Below are positions 17,254 through 26,456 of a stretch of DNA of 64,000 nucleotides, piece by piece (within the stretch, counting starts at the first letter, position 1; every line of letters begins with the position of its first letter). The DNA is from Mycoplasma sp. CAG:776 (lineage in GTDB: Bacteria; Bacillota_I; Bacilli_A; RF39; UBA660), in NCBI GenBank assembly GCA_000438195.1, contig FR903066.1, forward strand, positions 63,983 to 127,982, written 5' to 3'. Position numbers and translations under genes: made by a program. The notes below the pieces were generated by a model, which was not told the DNA's origin, did not search any database, and saw only the letters and a program-made list of their open reading frames with translations.

Positions 17254-17937
17254 CTATAAAGTCCGAATTTCTATTTTAGGAAACTGTTTTTTAAGTTCCC
17301 CATAAATAAATAATAATTCTTCATAACTAAAGCCATGTAACTCATGGTTAATTACGTCACGACTATCTTCAAAATTTTGCAAATAATAAACATCATCCCC
17401 AATCAATTCACAAATATTTCTAATATCTTCTAACTGATGCATTTCTTTAATAATCGTTGTTCGAAATTCATGAGCAACACTGCTCCTTTTAATAATTTCA
17501 ATACTTCTTTTTATATTTTCCAAATTTACTTTTTTACCAGCAGTTATAAAATATTTACTAAAAACATTTTTAATGTCCATAGCCACATAATCAACTAATT
17601 GATGTGTTAATAAAAATTCTAGCATTTCAGGATTACTTCCATTTGTATCTAATTTCACTAGCAAACCTAATTGTTTTATTTTCTCAATAAATAAAGGAAT
17701 ATCTTTATGAATTAATGGTTCTCCTCCTGTAATTACAACACCATCTAACACATTCTTCCGACGCTTTAAATAATGAAACAATTCCTCTTCCGAATAGTTT
17801 TCATCTCCATTTAAAGGAATCAAACTAGAATTTTGACAGAAAGGGCATTTAAAATTGCATCCTCTTGTAAATATTTCACAAGCAATATGCCCCGGATAAT
17901 CTAAAAGAGTAACTTTTTGAATTCCGGCAATCAACAT
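17254..17937 (-). CDS. nrdG: Anaerobic ribonucleotide reductase activating protein (radical SAM)
   Basis: 227 residues. It cleaves S-adenosylmethionine to place the glycyl radical on NrdD. The iron-sulfur motif CNFKCPFC (CxxxCxxC) near residue 27 follows LLDYPGHIACEIFTRG, and VVITGGEPL provides the SAM-binding GGE. Its start overlaps the stop of the NrdD-like gene by seven bases and its stop is just before nrdD, consistent with coupled translation. Confidence 0.93.
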   Translation of the reverse strand: MLIAGIQKVTLLDYPGHIACEIFTRGCNFKCPFCQNSSLIPLNGDENYSEEELFHYLKRRKNVLDGVVITGGEPLIHKDIPLFIEKIKQLGLLVKLDTNGSNPEMLEFLLTHQLVDYVAMDIKNVFSKYFITAGKKVNLENIKRSIEIIKRSSVAHEFRTTIIKEMHQLEDIRNICELIGDDVYYLQNFEDSRDVINHELHGFSYEELLFIYGELKKQFPKIEIRTL

Positions 17938-19862
17938 TTAAACCTCACTCCCTTTATTTTTTCACGTTTTAACAATTCCAACGAAGTTAAAATTGCCTGC
18001 CTATTTCTAGGAACATCCATAACTAAATTAAAATAACATAAATCTTGATATTTTCTAGCATATTGATACTTTTTAGTACTATCTTTTAAATAATCACTAA
18101 TTCCTTCATAGTAATCTTTTTTTAAAAGTTCAATATTTCCATACATCGTTTTATCAAGCGCTAAAAAGTGTTTACCAATACTTTTATCTGCTTCTTCACT
18201 TAACGCAAAATTGATTTTTAAATCATTTGTATATTTTTTTATTTTTTCTTTCATAAAAGCTACAATGCTTAAACCAAAATCTAGAATTTTATCCACATCA
18301 TTACTACTAGTAAGTGCTTTACTACACTCCATCAATCCAGAAAAACTAATGTTTAAAACACCATTTCTAAGAACTTTCCGTACTCGCCGGTTACTTTCCA
18401 ATTTTTTAGCTTCATAAAGCATATTATCATTAAATATAACAGTATAATTTTCTTTATAAAGGTTTGCCTGATATTCATATCTTTGAATCAAAGAATTTTT
18501 ACTAAGTTCTAATAGTTCTTCTAATTCTTGATAAAAAGCATCCATATTTTTTTGATGATATTTTAAACCCAGTCTAGCTAAATTAATAGTAACTGTAGAA
18601 AGTTTCATCTTTCCTCTAGATGTAATTTCATCACTAAAAACATTCTCATCTAAATAAAGCATATTACTTAAAACATCCATTTCTTCATTAAGATGATTAT
18701 CTAAAAATAAGACAATAACATCTAATTTCTTTGATATTGCTTCTACTAGAAAATCATTATTATTTTGATACTTATAAATGGTTGTACAATCTTGATCCTG
18801 AATTTCATATATAATCTTAAAATAAATCTTTTTAAAATGTGTATCTTCCGAACTTAAACTAATATTAACTTTATGATTAGCAAGCCTATAAGTACCATTT
18901 TTAATAAATTCTAATAATTTCCTTACATTTTTCTCTAGCTCTTCTAATATTTTTTCTCTAGTAAAAGATAATACATCTAAAAAAATATTTTTACTGGTAG
19001 AATTTAACAATATATCTTGATATGAATGAATAGATATTTCTAATGTTTTTTCTAACATTATTTTTTCTTTCAATTTCGTAAAATCAAGAAATTCTAATAA
19101 TCCCATAACTTTAAAAAACATTTCCAAATTGATAATAAATTTATTCCTAAAGCACGCAAGAGTAACATTCTCATATAACAAATCAAGATTCATTAAAGTT
19201 TGCTCTCCAAATTGTTCTTCTTTAAAGTTCTTAATAATATAGATGAGTTTTTCTGTACAATCGGATATATCATCACTAATAATACTACTTAGATCAACAA
19301 TAGCAGACGAAGTCGTTTTTAAAGCATAAGCATTTATATTTTCTATATATATTCTTCCTTCTTCAAAAGCTCGATTATATTTAGACTCAATTAAATACGC
19401 TTTCGCAAACTCCTGAGAAACTGTCTTTCCAAAATTAAACATCAAATCAGCAGGCTTATTTTCTTGATAATTTTTAGCATTTAAGCCAATCTTTTCTACA
19501 GCTTTAACAAATTTATGCTGTTCTTTTACCGAAAAAGCTTCTCTTGACGCTGCACGCTGTAAACGATATTCGTTAAACTTCTGAAAAACAGTGATATATC
19601 CACATTTTTTAAGGGTATCCTCTATGATATCTTGGATATCTTCAACATTGATTGTCTTCCGATTCTCATAAACAGTTACAATATACTCGAGTACTAAATT
19701 GTAAACTTTATTTATCTTTTTCTCATTTGAAGCACTATCTTCATCGTTATCATTATCAAAAGCATGTTTAATAGCAACAGCGATTTTAACACTATTAAAA
19801 TTAACCCGTTGCCCACTTCTTTTAACAACAATCAAATTTTTAAAAACTTCATTTTCTTTCAT
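17931..19862 (-). CDS. NrdD-like paralogue without catalytic residues (ATP-cone protein)
   Basis: 643 residues, first gene of the nrd operon. Residues about 10-110 form an ATP-cone (VVKRSGQRVNFNSVKIAVAI), and the rest follows the NrdD barrel: STVTINLARLGL matches VVTINLPRIAYL of the neighbouring NrdD. At the active-site loop, where NrdD has SMCCRL, this protein has SNMLYLD, so the thiyl cysteine is gone. It ends where NrdD would enter its Zn-binding/glycyl-radical domain, so no radical glycine exists. It cannot be a reductase by the known mechanism. Position with nrdG and nrdD suggests an allosteric, scaffold or nucleotide-sensing partner (inference). Confidence 0.8.
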   Translation of the reverse strand: MKENEVFKNLIVVKRSGQRVNFNSVKIAVAIKHAFDNDNDEDSASNEKKINKVYNLVLEYIVTVYENRKTINVEDIQDIIEDTLKKCGYITVFQKFNEYRLQRAASREAFSVKEQHKFVKAVEKIGLNAKNYQENKPADLMFNFGKTVSQEFAKAYLIESKYNRAFEEGRIYIENINAYALKTTSSAIVDLSSIISDDISDCTEKLIYIIKNFKEEQFGEQTLMNLDLLYENVTLACFRNKFIINLEMFFKVMGLLEFLDFTKLKEKIMLEKTLEISIHSYQDILLNSTSKNIFLDVLSFTREKILEELEKNVRKLLEFIKNGTYRLANHKVNISLSSEDTHFKKIYFKIIYEIQDQDCTTIYKYQNNNDFLVEAISKKLDVIVLFLDNHLNEEMDVLSNMLYLDENVFSDEITSRGKMKLSTVTINLARLGLKYHQKNMDAFYQELEELLELSKNSLIQRYEYQANLYKENYTVIFNDNMLYEAKKLESNRRVRKVLRNGVLNISFSGLMECSKALTSSNDVDKILDFGLSIVAFMKEKIKKYTNDLKINFALSEEADKSIGKHFLALDKTMYGNIELLKKDYYEGISDYLKDSTKKYQYARKYQDLCYFNLVMDVPRNRQAILTSLELLKREKIKGVRFKC

Positions 19863-19880
19863 TTCTCTACCCTCAATAGC

Positions 19881-19908
19881 ATTATATCATACCCAGTAAT
19901 TATTTCAA
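19881..19908 (-). promoter_or_regulatory. Promoter of the nrd operon
   Basis: Minus strand TTGAAA (19903-19908), 16-base spacer, TATAAT (19881-19886), then GAGGG and the ATG of the NrdD-like gene. I see no NrdR box (ACACTATATATAGTGT-like) nearby. Confidence 0.65.
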
Positions 19909-20062
19909 TATTTTTTTTGAAAAAAATTTTTTATTTTTTGTGTCATTTTTTCATTTTGCTGTTTTTTCTTACAAAAAAAACATTTTAAAATCTAAATTGT
20001 AAAAAACTGTCAAATAAAAAACAATAAAAATAATATATTATAAGACAAAATAAAAATAAATA

Positions 20063-20091
20063 TTGAAAAAATTCTTATTTTCTTATATAAT
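20063..20091 (+). promoter_or_regulatory. Promoter of tRNA-Arg
   Basis: TTGAAA (20063-20068), 17-base spacer, TATAAT (20086-20091), 13 bases before the tRNA 5' end. Confidence 0.8.
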
Positions 20092-20104
20092 CAAATTATC
20101 AGAT

Positions 20105-20181
20105 GTCCTCGTAGCTCAGTAGGATAGAGCAACTGCCTCCTAAGCAGTAGGTCGTTGGTTCGACTCCAATCGAGGACGCCA
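20105..20181 (+). tRNA. tRNA-Arg (anticodon CCT)
   Basis: Cloverleaf: acceptor GTCCTCG pairs with CGAGGAC, anticodon stem ACTGC/GCAGT encloses loop CTCCTAA with anticodon CCT reading AGG, T arm GTTCGACTC, discriminator G and an encoded CCA. Own promoter and terminator. Confidence 0.96.
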
Positions 20182-20206
20182 TTTTTATGAAAGTATATAA
20201 TTAAAC

Positions 20207-20230
20207 CATTACCTTACGTAATGTTTTTTT
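20207..20230 (+). terminator. Terminator of tRNA-Arg
   Basis: CATTAC-CTTAC-GTAATG hairpin followed by seven T. Confidence 0.8.
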
Positions 20231-20310
20231 ATTTAATAAAGTTTAAAAAATATCAAAACAAGATTTTACATATTTAAAATTTTATGCTAAAATTTTGATT
20301 AGTGATTTTC

Positions 20311-22161
20311 ATGGAAAGAATATTGGACTGGCTAATAAAATTAATTAAAAAAATTTTTTGGTGGATAAAATATATTATAATAATTATCTTTTGTTTCATA
20401 TGCCATTTTTTTAGTAAAAATACTAAACTTGAAAATGAAAAAAACAAAATGAAAGAAAAGAAACTTCAATCTAAAAAGAAAGAGCCAATATCATCAACAA
20501 GTTTTAAAGATAACCCTACTCTAATAAAAAATTCTATTTTTGGGCCAACGAAAGAAACATTAAAAGAAAAAATAATAGAATTTTACTGTGAAAAATACCA
20601 AATAAAACGATATGAACTAACTAAAGAAGATGAACAAATAATTGAAAAAATAGAAGAAGAAATCATTCCTCAATTAGCCAAAGAAATAGAAACAAAACAT
20701 ATTCAAAATGAGGAAGAATTAAAAGAAAAAATAAAAGAGTTAAGCCTAGAAGAATTAAATAAAATAGAGCTTGAAATTAAAAAAGCAACCAATATTGAAG
20801 ATACACCAAAAAAAACAACTGAAAAGAATATTTTTTCTTCATTGCCAATGAAACAAGAAGTACTTTTAGTAAAAAATACTCCCCTAAAAAGTATTTTTCA
20901 TCAAGATACACTATCAAATCAAAATAACAGAACCCCATTTATAACTGACCAAAAAAATACACCAATTATTACTCCTAAAAAAGAAAAAAATATTCAAGCT
21001 TCTGAAAGTTTGAATAATACAAAAGCTCCAGACAAAAACCTAGTTCCTTTAGAAAGTCCATTAAAAAGAAAAGAAACCTTACAATCATCACCACTTGAAA
21101 TACAATCTGTACCTCTTCCTGAAATAGAACTAGAAAATATTGAATTTCTAGAAGATATTCCACCTAATCTTGATAACCAAAAAGTAATTTTAGAAGAAAC
21201 AATAGAAAATCAAAAATCAAAAGAAGAGCCCAAAGAAGAACTAAAAAAGAAAAAGAAACAAGAAGAACAAAAACCTATTTTAGTTGACACTTCACTATTA
21301 GATGATAAAATTAAAAAAATTAGCGAAAATAAAAATATAGAATTAACCAAAGAAGAATTTGAAGATAAAGATTATGACAAATTAATAATCGAAATTGATA
21401 TATTATTAAAAGAAATTACTAACTTAAAACAAAAACCTCTTACAGAAGAAAGTAAACAAAAACTAATACAACAAGAAAGCAAACTAAATCAAGTTAAAAA
21501 AGAACTCGAAATAAAAAAAGGAGAAGATCTTAAAAAAGAAGAAAATTTATTACAAGAGGCCATCTTAGATCAAGAGTTATTTAGACTAGAAGAAGAGCTA
21601 AAAAAGCTACATTTAGAAAACCAAATAGATTTAAACGAGAAAAACATCCAGAAAGCAGAAGATTTAGAATTCTTAAGTAAAGAACAAGTGAGCAAAATCG
21701 AAAAAGAATTAATTAAACTAAAAATCAAGAAAGCTTGTAAAACTCTAGAATTACCATCTATTCTTCTACTCCCCTTCATAAGAAATAAATACTTCTTTTA
21801 TTTTACCGCTGGTCTTTTTGTAAGTAATCATCTAAACTTTTTAAATCTTATCTTAAGACATAAGACATCAAATTTCACAAAGCCAGAATTAGAAGAAATA
21901 AGAAGAGGAAATGATGCTTTAAATGAATCTCTAAACTTAACAAATAATAATATTGCATACCTATCATATCTTGAAAATGATATACGAACTAAATACCCAG
22001 AACTATCTTATGATGAAGAATATTTAATATATATCAATAGATTAAAATACAATTTAATTAAAAACCAAGAAAAACTATTAAAGAAAAAGAAAATGATTGA
22101 AAAATACAATCTAAAATATCAAGTAAAAGTTAGAAAACTAAAAAAGAAAAAAATTGCTTAA
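20311..22161 (+). CDS. Uncharacterised membrane-anchored Lys/Glu-rich coiled-coil protein
   Basis: About 616 residues from the ATG at 20311 (an in-frame GTG at 20302 is the alternative; neither has a good RBS). An amphipathic N-terminus and one hydrophobic segment (WWIKYIIIIIFCFICHFF, about residues 18-36) are followed by about 430 residues that are extremely rich in Lys, Glu, Asn and Gln, in part coiled-coil. Near residue 490-520 there is a second hydrophobic stretch (LPSILLLPFIRNKYFFYF), then a helical C-terminus ending RKLKKKKIA. No known family recognised. One of few plus-strand genes here; it follows the tRNA unit and ends in a bidirectional terminator. Confidence 0.75.
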   Translation: MERILDWLIKLIKKIFWWIKYIIIIIFCFICHFFSKNTKLENEKNKMKEKKLQSKKKEPISSTSFKDNPTLIKNSIFGPTKETLKEKIIEFYCEKYQIKRYELTKEDEQIIEKIEEEIIPQLAKEIETKHIQNEEELKEKIKELSLEELNKIELEIKKATNIEDTPKKTTEKNIFSSLPMKQEVLLVKNTPLKSIFHQDTLSNQNNRTPFITDQKNTPIITPKKEKNIQASESLNNTKAPDKNLVPLESPLKRKETLQSSPLEIQSVPLPEIELENIEFLEDIPPNLDNQKVILEETIENQKSKEEPKEELKKKKKQEEQKPILVDTSLLDDKIKKISENKNIELTKEEFEDKDYDKLIIEIDILLKEITNLKQKPLTEESKQKLIQQESKLNQVKKELEIKKGEDLKKEENLLQEAILDQELFRLEEELKKLHLENQIDLNEKNIQKAEDLEFLSKEQVSKIEKELIKLKIKKACKTLELPSILLLPFIRNKYFFYFTAGLFVSNHLNFLNLILRHKTSNFTKPELEEIRRGNDALNESLNLTNNNIAYLSYLENDIRTKYPELSYDEEYLIYINRLKYNLIKNQEKLLKKKKMIEKYNLKYQVKVRKLKKKKIA

Positions 22162-22183
22162 AAACATCATTAAGCAATTTTTT
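22153..22183. terminator. Bidirectional terminator between convergent genes
   Basis: ATTGCTTAA (22153-22161) pairs with TTAAGCAAT (22170-22178); T runs follow on both strands. It overlaps the last codons of the plus-strand gene. Confidence 0.8.
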
Positions 22184-22189
22184 AATAAA

Positions 22190-23083
22190 CTAATCTTCTT
22201 TTTTCTTCTCTAAAATCTTCTTCAACTGTTCAAGTCCAATAATAACTAAACCACCAATCAAGAAAAATAAGATACTAAAAGTAGAAAAAGATAAAGCTTC
22301 TTGTGGAACACTAAGTGTGGTAGGTCCCATAATAATTGCATAAATAGAACCAACCATTAAACCAAGGATACAGTAAATTGATTGACTTCGATATTTTTTT
22401 AGAGCTAGTTTAATAAACCTAACAACCATCAAAATTCCTGTTAAAACTCCAAGTCCAAATACAATTAAGACCGGAAGATAATCAAAATTCAAATGCAACA
22501 ATTCTTTAATCGCTGATATAATTGGAACATATAAACCAAATATCAGCAACAAAGTAGAACCGGAAATACCAGGTAAAACCATCGCTGATATAGCAATCAT
22601 CGCAACCACAAAAACATAAAAACCAAGTCCCATACTTAATTTAGAAACATCTACGGCATTAGCATCCCCCGTAACCGGATTAAGATATGTAATAAGAACA
22701 ACTGCTATAATTCCTAATAAAGTAAAAATCAAATTTTGATATTTTCCTTTTAAAGTTTTCTTTTCTTCTTTAACAATAAGCGGAATGGAAAACACAATAA
22801 ATCCAATAAATACAGAGCTTACAGCATAAATATGTTTTTCAAACAAACTAGTCAAAATTAAAACCGCCAAAACCATTCCAACGAGCCAACCAAGAATAAT
22901 TTTAAACAAGAAGAATAAAGCTTTCTTCTTTTTCTCTCTATCCCCGTAAGCTAAATCATCTAAAGAATTGATAAATTTATCATAAAAACCTAAAATAAAG
23001 GCAATCGTTCCACCCGAAACCCCTGGAACACTATCTGCAAGTGCCATACAAAACCCTCTTATTCCATTAATTAAAAAACTCAT
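22190..23083 (-). CDS. DUF368 membrane protein (PopT-type undecaprenyl-phosphate translocase)
   Basis: 297 residues, about eight to nine membrane helices. It starts with the diagnostic GIRGFCMALADSVPGVSGGT, and a second half repeat has MVLPGISGSTLLLIFGLY. DUF368 proteins have been shown to recycle the C55 lipid carrier across the membrane, supporting cell-wall synthesis; function here is by family. A second, more divergent copy lies at 55140-55916. RBS GAGG precedes the ATG. The gene stands alone between a bidirectional terminator and valS. Confidence 0.9.
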   Translation of the reverse strand: MSFLINGIRGFCMALADSVPGVSGGTIAFILGFYDKFINSLDDLAYGDREKKKKALFFLFKIILGWLVGMVLAVLILTSLFEKHIYAVSSVFIGFIVFSIPLIVKEEKKTLKGKYQNLIFTLLGIIAVVLITYLNPVTGDANAVDVSKLSMGLGFYVFVVAMIAISAMVLPGISGSTLLLIFGLYVPIISAIKELLHLNFDYLPVLIVFGLGVLTGILMVVRFIKLALKKYRSQSIYCILGLMVGSIYAIIMGPTTLSVPQEALSFSTFSILFFLIGGLVIIGLEQLKKILEKKKED

Positions 23084-23172
23084 TATAACCTCCCAATTTT
23101 TTATCTATTCTTATTATACATGAAAACTTAAGAAAAGGTAAAGAATTATTATAATCCTTGACAAAAAAGAAG

Positions 23173-25695
23173 TTAAATTTCTAACTTCTTTAACTTCTCT
23201 TCTTCTAAAGCTAGTTTTTCCTTTTCCTGTTCTACTAAATGAGTTGGAGCTTTACTAATGAAATTAGAATTAGCAAGGAGACTTTTTCTTTTGGCAATAG
23301 ATGCTTTTAAAGTTTCTATTTCTTTTTTTAATAATGCTTTTTCTTCTTCCGTTATTTCTTTTTCAAAATAAATCGTAACATCAAATTCTTGATAATGAAC
23401 TGGATAAGAAACTATATTAAGAGAATCTTTAACCACATTTTCAATCTTTAACATTTGCCGAATTAAAGAATAATCTTCATCATTATTAAATTTGACTTGA
23501 ACCGACTTATCCATATGATTTTCTTGATATGTTTTGCGATATAATTTAATAAATTCAATCATATGTTCCACTTTTTGACAAGCATCTTTAAAAATTTCTT
23601 TTTTATTATATTTTGGATAATCGCTTACCATAATATTTTCACTTATATTAGGAATCATTCCATAAATCTCATCCGTAACATAAGGCATAAACGGATGAAG
23701 CATCTTTAAAATACCTTTTAATACTTGTACAAGCACTTGTTTAGTATTATCTTCTTCCATATGAAATTTAGCGAATTCAATATAATGATCACAAAAATCA
23801 TCATAAATAAAATTATAAATCTCTGTACCCGCATTATTAAGTTCAAACTTATCCATAAACCTTGTAACATTTTTTATGGTCTCATTATATTTCGTCAAAA
23901 TCCATTCATCAATAATAGAATATCCTTCTAATCTAGAACTATTTTGGTAACCCTCTAAATTCATTAAAACAAAACGGGAAGCATTCCAAAGTTTATTAAT
24001 AAAATTCCAAGTAGCTTTTAAATTTTCCTCATCAAATTTAAGATCCATCCCATTCGATACAGAAGTTGTAAGATAATAACGTAAAGCATCGGCTCCGTAT
24101 TTCTCGATCATATCCATTGGATCAATACCATTACCTAAACTCTTAGACATTTTACGTCCTTCTTTATCACGAATAAGTCCATGAATAAGGCAATATTCAA
24201 ATGGTCTTTCACCTAAAAATTCCAAGCCTTGAAAAGTCATTCGATTTACCCAAAAAGGAATAATATCATAACCGGTAACTAATACTTGATTAGGATAATA
24301 TCTTTTTAAATCATCTGTATTATCTGGAAAGCCGAGAGTAGAAAAAGGCCATAAAGCACTAGAAAACCATGTATCAAGAACATCACTATCTTGTATCCAT
24401 CCATCCTCTTTAGGAGCATAATTCCCAACATAAACTTCTCCATTTTTATACCAAGCAGGAATTCTATGTCCCCACCAAAGTTGCCGTGAAATACACCAAT
24501 CATAAGTAATCTCCATCCAATGATTCATAATTTTTTCAAAACGTTTTGGAACAAAATTAACTTTTTTGTCTTTATTTTTTTGATTACGTAAAACCTGATC
24601 AGCTAAAGGACGCATTTTAACAAACCATTGCTTAGATAAATAAGGTTCAATTAAAGCTCCACTTCTTTCACTAAAAGGAGCATTATGCGTAATAGATTCT
24701 ACGGAAAGTAATAAGCCTTGTTCTTTTAAATCTCCAATCAATTTTTCCCGAGCCAAAAAGCGATCTAGACCCTCATAGCAACCAGCATTTTCATTCATCG
24801 TACCATTTGGATTGATACAAACAATTCTTTCTAAATCATGGCGTAATCCTACTTCATAATCATTCGGATCATGAGCCGGTGTAATTTTAACACATCCCGT
24901 TCCCTTTTCCATATCAGCATGATTATCACCAATAATAGGAATTTCTCTTCCCACAATCGGTAAAATAACCTTTTTACCAATGAACTGATTATAACGTTCA
25001 TCATCCGGATTAACCGCAACCGCTGTATCACCAAATAATGTTTCCGGACGAGTTGTCGCAACATCTAAATATAAATCACTATCTACTAACTGATACTTTA
25101 AATGATAAAAAGCTCCGGGAATATCTTTATAAATAACTTCTTCATTGGATAGAGCAGTCATAGCAACAGGATCCCAGTTAATAATCTTTTCTCCTTGATA
25201 AATAAGACCTTTTTGATATAAATCTACAAATACTTTTCTTACTGCTTTAGATAAACCTTCATCTAAAGTAAAACGTTCTTTAGAATAAGCTAAAGATAAA
25301 CCTAGTTTAGCCCATTGTGCATGAATATTTTCTGCGTATTCTTTTTTCCAATTCCAAGCATGTTCAAGCCATTCTTCTCTAGATATTTCTCTAGGATTAA
25401 TTCCCATATCTTTTAATTTTTTATCTACTTTAGCTTGAGTTGCAATGCCTGCATGATCCATACCTGGAATCCATACAGCATCAAATCCTTGCATTCTTTT
25501 ATAACGAATTAGTATATCTTGAATAGAAGTATCCCAAGCATGCCCAATATGTAATTTACCAGTAACATTTGGAGGTGGGATTACAATACAAAATGGCTTT
25601 CTACTTTTATCAACAGATTCAAAATAACCCCGTTGTTTCCAACTTTCGTATTTATTTTTTTCTACTTCTAAATGATTATATTTCTTATCTAACAT
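23173..25695 (-). CDS. valS: Valyl-tRNA synthetase
   Basis: 840 residues, class I synthetase charging tRNA-Val. HIGH motif in PPNVTGKLHIGHAW (residues 40-53), editing (CP1) domain with TTRPETLFGDTAVAV, KMSKS in GRKMSKSLGNGIDPMDM, anticodon-binding domain, and a C-terminal coiled coil (EEEKALLKKEIETLKASIAK). Slightly short for the family, mostly in the C-terminal arm. Its ATG overlaps the stop of the Nudix gene (ATGTTAG). The operon is preceded by a T-box leader, so expression should rise when uncharged tRNA-Val accumulates. Confidence 0.97.
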   Translation of the reverse strand: MLDKKYNHLEVEKNKYESWKQRGYFESVDKSRKPFCIVIPPPNVTGKLHIGHAWDTSIQDILIRYKRMQGFDAVWIPGMDHAGIATQAKVDKKLKDMGINPREISREEWLEHAWNWKKEYAENIHAQWAKLGLSLAYSKERFTLDEGLSKAVRKVFVDLYQKGLIYQGEKIINWDPVAMTALSNEEVIYKDIPGAFYHLKYQLVDSDLYLDVATTRPETLFGDTAVAVNPDDERYNQFIGKKVILPIVGREIPIIGDNHADMEKGTGCVKITPAHDPNDYEVGLRHDLERIVCINPNGTMNENAGCYEGLDRFLAREKLIGDLKEQGLLLSVESITHNAPFSERSGALIEPYLSKQWFVKMRPLADQVLRNQKNKDKKVNFVPKRFEKIMNHWMEITYDWCISRQLWWGHRIPAWYKNGEVYVGNYAPKEDGWIQDSDVLDTWFSSALWPFSTLGFPDNTDDLKRYYPNQVLVTGYDIIPFWVNRMTFQGLEFLGERPFEYCLIHGLIRDKEGRKMSKSLGNGIDPMDMIEKYGADALRYYLTTSVSNGMDLKFDEENLKATWNFINKLWNASRFVLMNLEGYQNSSRLEGYSIIDEWILTKYNETIKNVTRFMDKFELNNAGTEIYNFIYDDFCDHYIEFAKFHMEEDNTKQVLVQVLKGILKMLHPFMPYVTDEIYGMIPNISENIMVSDYPKYNKKEIFKDACQKVEHMIEFIKLYRKTYQENHMDKSVQVKFNNDEDYSLIRQMLKIENVVKDSLNIVSYPVHYQEFDVTIYFEKEITEEEKALLKKEIETLKASIAKRKSLLANSNFISKAPTHLVEQEKEKLALEEEKLKKLEI

Positions 25696-26213
25696 AAATG
25701 TACCTCTTTCCTATATTTTTCAAATTCTTTCAAACATATTTTTAATTCAACATCAGTAAATTTTTTATATTTATTTTCATTCTTTTCTTTTAACAAATTT
25801 AGAATTTCATCCAAAGAACAGCTCATTAAATGAAAATGATAATGTTTTTCATAATTAGTAAGGTGGACTCGTTCTGGTTCAACTTTCTTAGGATTTACTA
25901 TCAAAAATAAATTTACATCATTTTCCCTATTAACATTGATCTTTTCACCAAAAAAATCTTTGTGCCAAAAAACAATATTCCCAATATATTGAATCTCTTT
26001 TGTTGTAATATTTATTCCTAACTCTTCTTTTAGCTCCCTTATCAAAGCATCCTTTAAATCTTCATGTGCCTCCACTCGACCTCCTGGAAGATTATAAGAA
26101 TTATCCATATTGGTAACATAAAATTTCCCCTCATAATTCATTATAACTGCTCTTACTTTACAAACTTTTGAATTAATATCTTTCTTTTCTAAATGTCCTA
26201 AATTAACTAGCAT
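25689..26213 (-). CDS. Nudix hydrolase
   Basis: 175 residues from the ATG at 26213, which has GGAGGAAG before it; a longer open frame reads into the T-box RNA and is artificial. The Nudix box GGRVEAHEDLKDALIRELKE followed by ELGI fits GX5EX7REUXEEXGU. Hydrolyses nucleoside diphosphates linked to another moiety; the substrate is unknown. It sits between the T-box leader and valS and overlaps valS, so it is under the same tRNA control, which is unexpected for a generic Nudix enzyme. Confidence 0.9.
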   Translation of the reverse strand: MLVNLGHLEKKDINSKVCKVRAVIMNYEGKFYVTNMDNSYNLPGGRVEAHEDLKDALIRELKEELGINITTKEIQYIGNIVFWHKDFFGEKINVNRENDVNLFLIVNPKKVEPERVHLTNYEKHYHFHLMSCSLDEILNLLKEKNENKYKKFTDVELKICLKEFEKYRKEVHLC

Positions 26214-26224
26214 AGGCTTCCTCC

Positions 26225-26421
26225 AATAAAAAAAGATAGCACCAAAGGGTGCATAAATGCACGGTACCACCTTTTATTTCACTTAAATTTTTAACGTATT
26301 ACATACGGGTTTTTAAAAACCAGCTCCCAAGCAACCTTCCAATACCTTCAATATTCTATTCCACCACCCTAGAACTCTCTAAAAAATCCAGTACTGTACT
26401 CCTCTTGTTCATCGCTTTTAT
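26225..26421 (-). ncRNA. T-box leader (tRNA-Val sensing) controlling Nudix-valS
   Basis: Minus-strand transcript of about 195 bases. It has the AGAGAG...GGTGGAA type stem I features (AGAGAGTTCTAGGGTGGTGG), a probable specifier segment GAAGGTATTGG in which GTA would read valine, the T-box AAAGGTGGTACCGTGC (26259-26273) and an intrinsic terminator GCACC-CTTT-GGTGC plus TATCTTTTTTT (26228-26252). Start is inferred from the promoter. The specifier codon is inferred, not proven by folding. Confidence 0.9.
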
Positions 26422-26427
26422 ACAAGT

Positions 26428-26456
26428 ATTCTATCAAAATTTAAAATATTTTTCAA
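26428..26456 (-). promoter_or_regulatory. Promoter of the T-box/Nudix/valS operon
   Basis: TTGAAA (26451-26456), 17-base spacer, TAGAAT (26428-26433). The -35 overlaps the final codons of the upstream membrane-protein gene, which has no terminator of its own. Confidence 0.75.

Noticed and set aside
19863..20062. NrdR box before the nrd operon
   Set aside because: No paired ACACTATATATAGTGT-like sequence is present; only AT-rich DNA and a promoter.
20105..20230. tRNA-Arg as an integration site for the plus-strand gene
   Set aside because: No integrase, no repeated tRNA 3' end and no second boundary can be seen.
26214..26270. N-terminal extension of the Nudix protein
   Set aside because: The codons lie in the T-box terminator; the ATG at 26213 has a proper RBS and fits the domain start.
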